A DNA stretch of 64,000 bases from Nannocystis pusilla (lineage in GTDB: Bacteria > Myxococcota_A > Polyangia > Nannocystales > Nannocystaceae): the NCBI RefSeq assembly GCF_020073745.1, contig NZ_JAIRAU010000043.1, positions 372,001 through 436,000 of the forward strand, given 5' to 3'. This document shows positions 44,710 to 52,679 of the stretch, in pieces (within the stretch, counting starts at the first letter, position 1; each line of letters starts with the position of its first letter). Below the pieces are notes generated by a model that ran no database searches, was not told where the DNA came from, and was given only the letters and a program-made list of their open reading frames with translations. A program made the translations under genes and the position numbers.

Positions 44710-45441
44710 ATGAGATGGGACATGTATGAAGTGATCATCGAGCGGCCCCGCACCGGCGGCCGGTGGGGCGGCAAGGGCCGCCGGGCGGAGATGCGCTTCC
44801 GCGCCGACCCGGAGCACGACCCCGCCCCGACCAGCGAGCCGATCAGCCGCGGGCGCGGCTCGAAGTACCTGAACGAGAACCTGGCGCCGCTGCGCCGCTT
44901 CCTCCTGAGCCGGGTGGGCCGGCCGTGGAACGCGGTCCACTCGGAGATCGCCGCGACCCTGCGGGTGACGAGCGCGGTGCAGAAGCACGTGCTCGACCAC
45001 CTGCGCGAGATGGTCTACATCAACGTGGTGCAGATCGGCGACGACCTGTACGAGTGCGGCTCCTGCGGCGTCCAGGAGTTCCGGCGCTGCCGCTGGACGC
45101 CGGTCTACGTGTGCCCGCAGACGGGGCTGCTGAAGAAGGTGCCGCCGCGGCCGGCGCGGTTCAAGCCGCCGCCCGCGCGCGGCGTGGTGCCGATCGACCG
45201 CGACGCGCAGTACCGCAAGATCGGCGGGCAGTGGTACCGGATCACGCTCGCGCCGGTCCCGGCCTCCCCGGACTGGCTCGACCTGCGCGACGTGCTGCTC
45301 GGCGACCTGCGCGGCCTCGGCCCGACGTGGCAGCGCGAGTCGACGCTGCAGGAGCACTACGGCTACCGCGACCGCTACGCCACGGCGAAGCGGCAGATCG
45401 GCAAGAGCGAGCTGCGGCGCCTGCCGCAGGAGGTGCGGTGA
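44710..45441 (+). CDS. RtcB-operon partner protein, unknown, putative Zn site
   Basis: 243 aa from ATG 44710 with GAGGTG upstream. Very basic N-terminus (Y-E-V-I-I-E-R-P-R, R-W-G-G-K-G-R-R). The centre (about 57-105) is helical, L-R-R-F-L-L-S-R-V-G-R-P-W-N-x-V-H-S-E-I. Residues 116-135 carry four Cys (C116-x2-C119, C127, C135), a likely zinc knuckle. The C-terminus has Y-R-K-I-G-G-Q-W-Y-R and H-Y-G-Y. I recall similar unnamed proteins in Planctomycetes and Bacteroidetes (recall, unchecked). Its TGA overlaps the RtcB ATG, so it is a member of the repair operon; it may bind RNA or the ribosome. Confidence 0.8.
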   Translation: MRWDMYEVIIERPRTGGRWGGKGRRAEMRFRADPEHDPAPTSEPISRGRGSKYLNENLAPLRRFLLSRVGRPWNAVHSEIAATLRVTSAVQKHVLDHLREMVYINVVQIGDDLYECGSCGVQEFRRCRWTPVYVCPQTGLLKKVPPRPARFKPPPARGVVPIDRDAQYRKIGGQWYRITLAPVPASPDWLDLRDVLLGDLRGLGPTWQRESTLQEHYGYRDRYATAKRQIGKSELRRLPQEVR

Positions 45442-46571
45442 TGGAAGCAAAGTGCAACAAGGCGGCGGTGCGGATCGTGGCGTCGCCGAGGACGTGGATC
45501 GAGGGCGAGGCGGTGCAGCAGCTCGAGCGCACGGCGACGCTGCCGGGGATGATCGCGGCCGTCGGCATGCCCGACCTGCACCCGGGCAAGGGCTCGCCGA
45601 TCGGCGCGGCGTTCGTCAGCGAGGGCCGCATCTACCCGCACCTGGTCGGCAACGACATCGGCTGCGGGATGGCGCTGTGGACCACCGACCTGCCGCAGCG
45701 CAAGCAGAAGCTCGAGCGCTGGGCCGACCGCCTCGGCGACCTCGACGGGCCGTGGGAGGGCGATGCGCGCGAGTTCATGGCCGAAAGGACAGTCGCGCCG
45801 ACCGACCACGACGCGTCGCTCGGGACGATCGGCGGCGGCAACCACTTCGCCGAGCTGCAGCAGGTCGAGGCGGTGGCCGACGCGGAGGCGTGGGCGCAGC
45901 TCGGCGTCGACGCCGGTTCGCTGGTGCTGCTGGTCCACAGCGGCTCGCGCGGGCTCGGCGAGGCGATCCTGCGCGCGCACGTCGACCGCTTCGCGGCCGC
46001 GGGGCTCGCCGGCGACGGCGAGGACGCGCGCGAGTACCTGCGCGCGCACGACGGAGCGGTGGCGTGGGCGCGGGCCAACCGGGCCCTGATCGCGCGCCGG
46101 TTCGCCGAGGCGCTCGGCGCCGCGATCGCGCCGGTGCTCGACGTCTGCCACAACGCGGTGGTGCCGAGCCCCGACGGGGCGCCGCAACGCTGGCTGCACC
46201 GCAAGGGCGCGGCGCCCTCGACCGAGGGGCTGGTGGTGATCCCCGGCTCGCGCGGGGCGCTGAGCTACGTGGTGAAGCCCGACCCGACGCGCGCGGAGGC
46301 CGGCTGGTCCCTGGCCCATGGGGCAGGTCGGAAGTGGCGCCGCGGCGACGTCAAGGAGCGCCTGCAGGGCCGCTACCGCCCGGCCGACCTGGTGCGCACG
46401 GAGCTCGGCGGGCGGGTCGTCTGCGAGGACCGCGAGCTGCTCTACGAGGAGGCGCCGGAGGCGTACAAGAAGATCGACGCGGTCGTCGGCGACCTGGTCG
46501 CGGCCGGCCTGTGCACGGTGGTGGCGACGCTGCGCCCGGTGCTGACCTACAAGACGAGGAGCCGGCGATGA
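45441..46571 (+). CDS. rtcB: RNA 3'-phosphate/5'-OH ligase RtcB (RtcB2 type)
   Basis: 376 aa, the short RtcB form. The family motifs are intact: G-N-D-I-G-C-G-M (Asp72, Cys75), G-G-G-N-H-F (His135), V-H-S-G-S-R-G (His166), C-H-N (His237), V-I-P-G-S-R-G, and S-L-A-H293-G-A-G-R-K-W with the GMP-accepting His. RtcB joins 2',3'-cyclic phosphate and 5'-OH RNA ends using GTP and Mn2+. A strong AGGAGGTG precedes ATG 45441 inside the end of the upstream gene. ATGA overlap with prfH. RtcB2 with PrfH is known to repair 16S rRNA cut in the decoding centre (known of the family, not shown here). Confidence 0.95.
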   Translation: MEAKCNKAAVRIVASPRTWIEGEAVQQLERTATLPGMIAAVGMPDLHPGKGSPIGAAFVSEGRIYPHLVGNDIGCGMALWTTDLPQRKQKLERWADRLGDLDGPWEGDAREFMAERTVAPTDHDASLGTIGGGNHFAELQQVEAVADAEAWAQLGVDAGSLVLLVHSGSRGLGEAILRAHVDRFAAAGLAGDGEDAREYLRAHDGAVAWARANRALIARRFAEALGAAIAPVLDVCHNAVVPSPDGAPQRWLHRKGAAPSTEGLVVIPGSRGALSYVVKPDPTRAEAGWSLAHGAGRKWRRGDVKERLQGRYRPADLVRTELGGRVVCEDRELLYEEAPEAYKKIDAVVGDLVAAGLCTVVATLRPVLTYKTRSRR

Positions 46572-47215
46572 AGGCGTGGGTGCTGATCAGCGGCGGGCAC
46601 GGCCCGCCGGAGCTGGCGTGGGTGGTCCACCGCCTCGGGCCGGCGTTCGCCGCCGAGGCGGCGGCAGCGGGCCTCGGGTGCCACGAGCTGCTGCGCGCGC
46701 ACGGGCCGGCGGCGGAAATGACATGGTCCTTGGTCTATGAATTGGAAGACATGTCCGAAGGGGAAGTCATCGCGGCGCTGCTGCGCGGCTGGGAGGGCAC
46801 GGCGCAGTGGATCGGGCGCAGCCCGCTGCGGCCGGAGCACCGCCGGCGCAATTGGTTCGTGAAGGTGACGCGCCTGCCGGTCGAGGCCGAGGCGACGACG
46901 GGGCTGCGCGAGGCGGACCTCGAGGAGTCGGCGATCCGCAGCGGCGGCTCCGGCGGGCAGAACGTCAACAAGCGCAGCACGGCGGTCCGCCTGCGCCACA
47001 AGCCGTCCGGCCTCGAGGTGGTGGCCCGCGACGAGCGCTCGCAGGCGCAGAACCGCCGGATCGCCCGCGAACGCCTGGCCGCCCTGCTGCTCGCCGGCGC
47101 GGCCGCCCAGCGCGGCGCGGCCGAGCGGGCCCGCTGGGACGAGCACAACGCGATCGAGCGCGGCAACGCCAGGCAGGTGTTCCGCGGGCCGGAGTTCGCG
47201 CGCGTGCGGGCGTGA
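46568..47215 (+). CDS. prfH: Peptide chain release factor homologue PrfH
   Basis: 215 aa. It has the peptidyl-tRNA hydrolysis motif G-G-Q (129-131) in S-G-G-S-G-G-Q-N-V-N-K, and a class-I release factor domain 3 after it, but lacks the stop-codon-reading domain of RF1/RF2. ATG 46568 overlaps the rtcB stop (ATGA) with GAGGAG upstream. In known systems PrfH frees stalled peptides from ribosomes with cleaved 16S rRNA so that RtcB2 can reseal the break. Codons for about residues 52-65 coincide with three in-register CATG-family cores (46722, 46736, 46750), in a region before the GGQ domain. Confidence 0.93.
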   Translation: MKAWVLISGGHGPPELAWVVHRLGPAFAAEAAAAGLGCHELLRAHGPAAEMTWSLVYELEDMSEGEVIAALLRGWEGTAQWIGRSPLRPEHRRRNWFVKVTRLPVEAEATTGLREADLEESAIRSGGSGGQNVNKRSTAVRLRHKPSGLEVVARDERSQAQNRRIARERLAALLLAGAAAQRGAAERARWDEHNAIERGNARQVFRGPEFARVRA

Positions 47216-47742
47216 GCGCGAGCGCGAGGCGGCGTTCGTGGGTGCGACGAACGCCGCGTCGATCGTCGCGCGCGTGTGGAGGTGAGGGCCAGTGGGTGGC
47301 CGACCTGCCGGTGAGGAGCGGCGCGCGAGTCGTGCGACGGGTGGCCAAATACGGCCATGTCCTGTCCGAAACACGTGCAGGCTCGGTGGGTCAGGGCTGC
47401 GGCTCGTATGTTCGAATGAGGGCACTCGCCGCAATGCTGCAAGGGGCTGCAGGTCCGCCCAAGCCGCGCTGCGGGGTGCAATCGCCGGTTCTGCCGTCGA
47501 CGTCCGCGTTGGCGGGGTCGCCCCGGCTCGCGTGAATGCCATGAGAATGCGGGGGTCCTCCACTCGGCAGAATCGGCCGGCTGCTGCAGTTGCCGGCCGA
47601 TCCTGCGGCGCGCAAGGTCGTCGTCGCTGCTTGCGTCGCCGCCGGCGCGGCCGTAGAGTCGAGTCGTAGCGGCTCGAGCGGTGTTGAGAGGCCGAGCCGC
47701 GAGTACCGGGGCGAAGCACCGCCAGCAGGCGAGCATCCGTAT
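47216..47742. other. Gap after the repair operon, with terminator hairpin
   Basis: 527 bp with no supported gene. Immediately after the prfH stop is an 11-bp perfect hairpin: GCGGCGTTCGT (47229-47239), 7-nt loop GGGTGCG, ACGAACGCCGC (47247-47257). There is no U-run after it, so it may act as a Rho-assisted terminator or RNA-stabilising end. The rest shows only degenerate CATG-type words near 47357; no gene or RNA recognised. Confidence 0.6.
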
Positions 47743-48546
47743 ATGAAAACAGGAATTCCCGAGGTCGATCGAACCATCGCCGCGGTCGCGGCCGCCGCTG
47801 CGGAGCGCCACGGCGCGGCCGCCGTGGCCCGCATCGCGGCCAGCACGCTGTCCACGTTCGAGTCTCCCGTCTGGGAGAACGAGCGGCAGCGGCCGACGTG
47901 GGTGCACACTCCCGGGCTGACTGCGCGGCCGTTCTGGACCCGCGAGCAGTGCGGGCGCCTCACGGAGATGATCACGGCGTTCGAGGCCGGGCGCGAGGCG
48001 ATCGCGGCGGAGATCCAGCAGCTCGACACGTCGCGCATGGGCGTGCCCTACGACCACCTGTCGGTCGAGCCCGAGAAGATCCGCGGCTGGAAGAACTTGT
48101 TCTTCTTCAAGGACTACCAGCCCGACGTCGAGCTGCTCGCGCGCGTGCCGACGATCAAGGCGATCACCGATCGCTTCGGCCCGGCTCAGCTCGATCGCTT
48201 CGAGCTGTTCCTGTCGGTGCTCGATCCCGGGACCCACATCCCGCCGCACTTCGGGGGCAGCAACGCCAAGTTGACGCTGCACCTCCCGCTCGCCGTCCCG
48301 GAGGGCGATACGGCGATCCGCGTCGACACCGAGACGCGCGGGTGGGCCGGCGGCGACATGCTGATCTTCGACGACACGTTCGACCACGAGGCGTGGAACC
48401 GGACCGGCCAGCCGCGCGCGGTCCTGCTGCTCAAGGCGTACCACCCGGAGCTCACGGTCGAGGAGGTCGGGGTGCTCGAGATGTACGCGCCGCTCAGCGC
48501 CAAGGTGTACCGCGAGCTGCTCAAGGCGAAGGGGCGCGGGCAGTGA
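47743..48546 (+). CDS. Aspartyl/asparaginyl beta-hydroxylase family protein
   Basis: 267 aa from ATG 47743. It has the Asp/Asn hydroxylase domain in its C-terminal half: H-I-P-P-H-F-G-G-S-N, H-L-P-L, W-A-G-G-D-M-L-I-F-D-D-T-F-D-H-E-A-W-N. These Fe(II)/2-oxoglutarate enzymes hydroxylate Asp or Asn, in bacteria often for secondary metabolites or lipid A. N-terminal 90 residues have no clear domain. GTGA overlap couples it to the next gene. Confidence 0.85.
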   Translation: MKTGIPEVDRTIAAVAAAAAERHGAAAVARIAASTLSTFESPVWENERQRPTWVHTPGLTARPFWTREQCGRLTEMITAFEAGREAIAAEIQQLDTSRMGVPYDHLSVEPEKIRGWKNLFFFKDYQPDVELLARVPTIKAITDRFGPAQLDRFELFLSVLDPGTHIPPHFGGSNAKLTLHLPLAVPEGDTAIRVDTETRGWAGGDMLIFDDTFDHEAWNRTGQPRAVLLLKAYHPELTVEEVGVLEMYAPLSAKVYRELLKAKGRGQ

Positions 48547-50069
48547 ACGCGCGCCTCGAAGCTCCCCGCGGGCGGGTCGTCCGCAGCGAGGCGGTGGTCC
48601 CGCGGACGATGGCGGAGGCCGAGCGCGAGGCGCTGGTCGACGCGTTGCTCGCGGTCTACGCCGACATCTTCGCCGGGGCGACCCGCGAGTACATCGCCGA
48701 GGGCCTCGTCTCGCCGAATTCGGAGTTCACGACGATCCTGCTCCACCGCGACGCGGACGACCGCATCGTCGGCTACTTCGCCATCCACTTCTTCGAGCGC
48801 CGCTTCCGCGACGTGGCGACGACCGTGGTCCGCTCGTCGGTCGGCATGCTCCGCGCCTATCGCGGGCGCAACGCCAACATCGGCTGGGCGCTCGGCGTGC
48901 TGCTGAAGCAGCGGCTGGCGCACCCGGGGCGGCCGATGTTCGGCATGGGCTCGTTCGTCCACCCGTCGAGCTACCTGCAGGTGGTGCGCTACGTCGACAC
49001 GTTCTGGCCGCGGCCCGACGAGCCGGTGCCGCCGGACATGCTCGAGTTCATCGTCGAGCTGGCCGACGAGTTCCAGATGCGGCGCATCGATCCGGCCCGG
49101 CCGCTGATCCGCGCCGGGTCGATGCCGACGCGCGAGAGCGCGGCGGAGCGCGACTACTGGCGCCGCTCCGACAAGCCCGCGGCGCGCTTCTTCGTCGCCA
49201 TGAACCCGGCGTACAACCAGGGCAACGGGCTGGTGACGATGTTCCCGATCGACGCGTCGATGTTGACCGGCATCGCCTCGCGGATCGTCCGCGAGCGGGC
49301 CAGGTCGCTGGTGGAGGGGACGCTGGCGCTGGCGCAGCGGCTGCCGCTCGTCGACCGCCTGGTCCGACCCCGCGCGGTCCGGCGGCAGCTGCAGGCCGCG
49401 CCGTTGTTCGCGGCGCTCGACGGCGCCGACCTCCAGCGCGTGCTCGAGCTCGCGGCGGTCGTGGCGTTGCCCGCCGGGCACACGCTGTTTCGCGCGGGCG
49501 ACGCGGGCGACGATCTGTACGTGGTCGCCCGCGGCGCGGTGGCGGTGCAGGCGAGCACGATCGAGGGCGAGGTGATGATCGACCAGCTCGGCGCGGGCTC
49601 GCTGTTCGGCGAGATCGCGGTGCTGGCCGGCGGCCGCCGCAAGGCCTCCGTGCGCACGGTGATCCCCACCACGCTGGTGCGGATCCCCGGCGCCGCCCTG
49701 CGGGTAGCGATGCGCCGCGCGCCGCTGGGCGACGCGATCTGGGAGGTCTTCGCCGCCCGGATCTTCGACGATCACCTGCGCGCGGGCGGGCGGCATCGCG
49801 AGCTCGGACGCGAGGAGCGACTCGCGTGGGTCCGGCGCGGTCGCCACGTCGAGCTCGAGCCCGGCGCCCGGCTGCACGTCAGCGACGCGGCGTTCGTGGT
49901 CGTGCTGCACGGTGACGTGTTGATCGAGCAGGGCGGTTCGCAGCTGTCGGCGCAGGCGCCGGTGGTCGTCGAGGTGACGCCGTCGACGGTCATCCGGGCG
50001 ACGACGCGGGCGCGCACCGTCCACGTCCCGCCGCTCGCGGAGCGAGGCCCCGCGGCCGAGGCTTCGTGA
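48543..50069 (+). CDS. GNAT-like acyltransferase fused to a cNMP-binding domain
   Basis: 508 aa from GTG 48543, which overlaps the hydroxylase stop. N-terminal about 250 residues look like a GNAT-type fold (G-Y-F-A-I-H-F-F, R-A-Y-R-G-R-N-A-N); the acyl-CoA loop is weak. From about 285 a cyclic-nucleotide-binding domain reads L-P-A-G-H-T-L-F-R-A-G-D-A-G-D-D-L-Y-V-V-A-R-G, F-G-E-I-A-V-L-A-G-G-R-R-K-A-S-V, so it may be switched by cAMP or cGMP. A second partial barrel follows to the C-terminus. Acetyltransferase fused to cNMP sensor is known in mycobacteria, in the other order. Confidence 0.7.
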   Translation: MNARLEAPRGRVVRSEAVVPRTMAEAEREALVDALLAVYADIFAGATREYIAEGLVSPNSEFTTILLHRDADDRIVGYFAIHFFERRFRDVATTVVRSSVGMLRAYRGRNANIGWALGVLLKQRLAHPGRPMFGMGSFVHPSSYLQVVRYVDTFWPRPDEPVPPDMLEFIVELADEFQMRRIDPARPLIRAGSMPTRESAAERDYWRRSDKPAARFFVAMNPAYNQGNGLVTMFPIDASMLTGIASRIVRERARSLVEGTLALAQRLPLVDRLVRPRAVRRQLQAAPLFAALDGADLQRVLELAAVVALPAGHTLFRAGDAGDDLYVVARGAVAVQASTIEGEVMIDQLGAGSLFGEIAVLAGGRRKASVRTVIPTTLVRIPGAALRVAMRRAPLGDAIWEVFAARIFDDHLRAGGRHRELGREERLAWVRRGRHVELEPGARLHVSDAAFVVVLHGDVLIEQGGSQLSAQAPVVVEVTPSTVIRATTRARTVHVPPLAERGPAAEAS

Positions 50070-50180
50070 CGTCGGCGCTCCACGCCGAGAGCCGCCTCCG
50101 CGGCGCGGACGGGCCGATCCGGCGGGCCTGCGCGTCGAACAGCCGCTGGCCGCGGCCTTCGGCGTCCGCTGGGCGGGACG

Positions 50181-50240
50181 CATGTGTCATTGGACATGCC
50201 AACTGAGACATGTCCAGTGCGACATGTCTCGGATGACATG
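50181..50240. repeat. CATG-repeat array at a convergent junction
   Basis: CATG cores at 50181, 50195, 50209, 50223 and 50237 are exactly 14 bp apart. Half-sites vary (GACATGTCC, GACATGTCTC, GACATGCTC), giving overlapping imperfect hairpins. It fills part of the 188-bp gap between the GNAT-cNMP gene and the convergent membrane-protein gene; likely terminator for both. Confidence 0.8.
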
Positions 50241-50257
50241 CTCTCAAATACAAATCG

Positions 50258-50941
50258 TCACGAGCGGCGGCGGCGGACCGACTCGGTCATCTCGATGACG
50301 ACCTTCCACTGCTCGAGCGTGCGGGTCTTGCTGTCGCCGAGCTCGGCGAGGGCGCGCATGCGCAGGCGCAGCGTGGTCGCGGTGGCGTCGGCGAGCTCGG
50401 CGAGCTCGGAGGAGCGGGCGGCCCGGCGGAACGGGTTCCAGCGGCCGATGACCAGCGCGAGCACGACGAGGCCGCCGGCGACGAGGCCGCCGGACAGGCC
50501 GTACTCGCCCTGGACGGCGGCGTAGAGGCCGGCGCCGACGATCGCCGCCGCCAGACCGGCGACGAGAAAAGTGGCCTGGCGCAGGCGCGAACCCTGGGTG
50601 CGCAGGGCCTGGGCGCTGCGCAGCGCCAGCAGCTCGAGCTCGCCGAGCGGGTTGCTGGCGAACACGTCGGGCGCGGCGACGTCGCGCAGGAGGTCGGCGC
50701 TCCAGCTCCTGGCCGAGCCGGTGAATTCGTGGGCGGCCGAGGGTGCGTGGTCGCGCGGGATCACGGTGGCGCTGTCCGAGCCGCGCTGGCCGGTCACGCC
50801 GGGGGCCGAGTCGCGGGCGTCGAGCACCGTGTCGGCGATCGCGGCGTCGCGGATCGCCGCCTCGGCGCGCTGCCGGAGCTTGCTCAGGCTCGCCGCGATG
50901 GCGGGGCTGCTACGGGCGGCTTCGACGAGGAAATCACTCAT
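50258..50941 (-). CDS. Membrane protein with two hydrophobic segments, unknown
   Basis: 227 aa from ATG 50941. An N-terminal soluble part (about 110 residues, helical, Ala/Arg/Ser-rich) is followed by two membrane segments (about residues 122-142 and 147-166) and a basic helical tail with a possible coiled coil (L-R-L-R-M-R-A-L-A-E-L). No family recognised. An upstream extension of the frame has no signal. It is downstream of and on the same strand as the gene at 51060. Confidence 0.75.
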   Translation of the reverse strand: MSDFLVEAARSSPAIAASLSKLRQRAEAAIRDAAIADTVLDARDSAPGVTGQRGSDSATVIPRDHAPSAAHEFTGSARSWSADLLRDVAAPDVFASNPLGELELLALRSAQALRTQGSRLRQATFLVAGLAAAIVGAGLYAAVQGEYGLSGGLVAGGLVVLALVIGRWNPFRRAARSSELAELADATATTLRLRMRALAELGDSKTRTLEQWKVVIEMTESVRRRRS

Positions 50942-51059
50942 GCGGACCCGAGCCCGCGGGGTCGAAGCCCCCGGCCTCCGGGCTTGAGAGTTACACAGTC
51001 GGCTGTGCTTCGGGGCAGGAATTGTCGGCAGGGGTGCGAGAGGGCGGGCTCGCGCGCGC

Positions 51060-52469
51060 TCACAGGTGCGCGAGTGTCCGGCGTCCGCCGCCGACGAGTC
51101 CGCCATAGGTCGCAGGGTCGGCGAGCCCGAGCCAGGGATCGCGGGCCGGCGTCAGGAACAGCTCGTCGTACACACGACGGACGAGTGACTGCAGGTCCCG
51201 GGGCGCGGTGCTCCCGCGCGTCCACCAGCCGTGGATCTCCCGGTGGATCTCCTGTTCGTTGGCGAGGGTGTCGAGCGCCAGCGTGCGGCGCAGCGAATCG
51301 AGCGCCGTCGTCATCGCGGCCGCGTCGCGGGCCGCGTCGCCGCTGCGCCACTGCTGCGTGCGGACCAGGCCGAGGCTCGCGCGCGAGAGGACGATCGCCG
51401 GCGCGGTGAGGTCGGCGATCCGCTCGAGGCGCGTGGCCACCGGGTCGACGGGCTCGCCGGTCGCGCCGAGCAGCGGCCTCTCGGGGGCCATCTTGCTGAT
51501 CGCCAGCGGCGCGGCCTCGCCGGCGCGCGGGGTCGGGGCGTCGGAGCGACGGGCGCGAGGCCACGGGCGGGCGCGCTGGCCGGCCGCGGCGGTCAGGCGG
51601 GTCCAGGCCTCGTCGAGGGCGCGCACGCGGGCGTCGTGATGCTCGGCGAGGGCGTCGCGGTGGGCCGCGCCGGTGAGCGCGGCGGTCTGCTGCGCGACGG
51701 TCCCGGCGCGCGCGAGCGCGGCCGTGAATTCGGCGGGCGCGAGCAGGCCGGGGACGACGTCGACGGGGCGACCGTGGCTGTCGAGGACGAAGTGGGCGCT
51801 GTTGCCGGTGATCGTGGTGGTGATGGTCTTGCCGTCGCCGAGGTCGACGGTGATCTTCGGCGCGGGCCGCTCGCTGCTCCAGTGCAGCACGAAGCGCTCG
51901 CGCAGCAGGGCGTGCACGCCCGGATCGGGGTAGAGGAGGGCGCGGAAGAAGCGGCTGTTGGCGCAGCTCAGCTCCTCGCGCAGGTCGCCGAGCAGGCGCA
52001 GCGAGACGATCGGCTTGCCCTCTCGCCTGGCCGTTCGGACAGCCTCGTCGAGGTCGGTGTGCCAGTAGAGGCCCGAGAGGACGCAGTCGCGCTGGGCGCA
52101 CACGGCGTCGAGGGCGGCGAGGAGGCGGGCCCGCGCGGGCTCGCCGAGGCCGGCCGGGTCGCGCTGGTCGAACGGCGCGTCGGCGGCGGCGGTGATGGCC
52201 GCGCGCGCGGCGGCGAGGGCGGGGCCGTGGGCGCGCTCGAAGGCGCGGAGGCCCTCCGGTCCGGCCGCCCGCAGGCGCTCCTGGGCGGCCCGCGCGGCGG
52301 TGTCGTCGCCGGCGACGGCCAGGCGCGCGAGCTCGACGAGGCCGCGGTCGCGACCGAGGGTGGCCTCGAGGACAGGTGGAAGCCCGCCGGGGGCCAGCGC
52401 CGCGCCCGTGGCGGGCATGAGAGAGAGGAAGATCGCCGTGGCGTAACCAAACAGTCCGCGCGTCCGCAT
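51060..52469 (-). CDS. Secreted protein with thioredoxin-like segment
   Basis: 469 aa. Signal peptide about residues 1-25 (L-F-G-Y-A-T-A-I-F-L-S-L). Residues about 130-250 resemble a thioredoxin-like fold of the kind seen in DUF255-type proteins (D-L-D-E-A-V-R-T-A-R-R-E-G-K-P-I-V-S-L, then F-V-L-D-S-H-G-R-P-V-D-V-V-P), but the C-x-x-C pair is absent, so it is not an active thiol oxidoreductase of the usual sort. The C-terminal 200 residues have no recognised domain. Function unknown. Confidence 0.7.
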   Translation of the reverse strand: MRTRGLFGYATAIFLSLMPATGAALAPGGLPPVLEATLGRDRGLVELARLAVAGDDTAARAAQERLRAAGPEGLRAFERAHGPALAAARAAITAAADAPFDQRDPAGLGEPARARLLAALDAVCAQRDCVLSGLYWHTDLDEAVRTARREGKPIVSLRLLGDLREELSCANSRFFRALLYPDPGVHALLRERFVLHWSSERPAPKITVDLGDGKTITTTITGNSAHFVLDSHGRPVDVVPGLLAPAEFTAALARAGTVAQQTAALTGAAHRDALAEHHDARVRALDEAWTRLTAAAGQRARPWPRARRSDAPTPRAGEAAPLAISKMAPERPLLGATGEPVDPVATRLERIADLTAPAIVLSRASLGLVRTQQWRSGDAARDAAAMTTALDSLRRTLALDTLANEQEIHREIHGWWTRGSTAPRDLQSLVRRVYDELFLTPARDPWLGLADPATYGGLVGGGRRTLAHL

Positions 52470-52619
52470 GCTGCCTCCTGCGACGTCGGGTGTACCGGGT
52501 CGCGGCAGGGGCGGCGGTCAAGGCTGTGTAAAACGTGCGAGGGGCGGAGACGCGCGCGGGCGAGGCCGGCGAGCGGACAGGGCGGCGCGGCCGGGCGGTG
52601 CCGCGGGTGTCCGATTGAG

Positions 52620-52665
52620 CATGTTCACTCGGGCATGTTTTGAAGGACATGACCCATTGGGCATG
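52620..52665. terminator. CATG-repeat array after the DUF2079 gene
   Basis: CATG cores at 52620, 52634, 52648 and 52662 (spacing exactly 14). Stems such as GGCATGTTT-TGAA-GGACATGACC and CATGACC-CATT-GGGCATG are imperfect. It lies just downstream of the DUF2079 stop (52680, minus strand) and before the start of the next minus-strand gene, so it may end that transcript. Confidence 0.75.
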
Positions 52666-52679
52666 TCTCAACGTCGACT

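Noticed and set aside
48543..50069. CRP-like transcription factor
   Set aside because: The cyclic-nucleotide domain is present but no helix-turn-helix follows it; the N-terminal half is enzyme-like instead.
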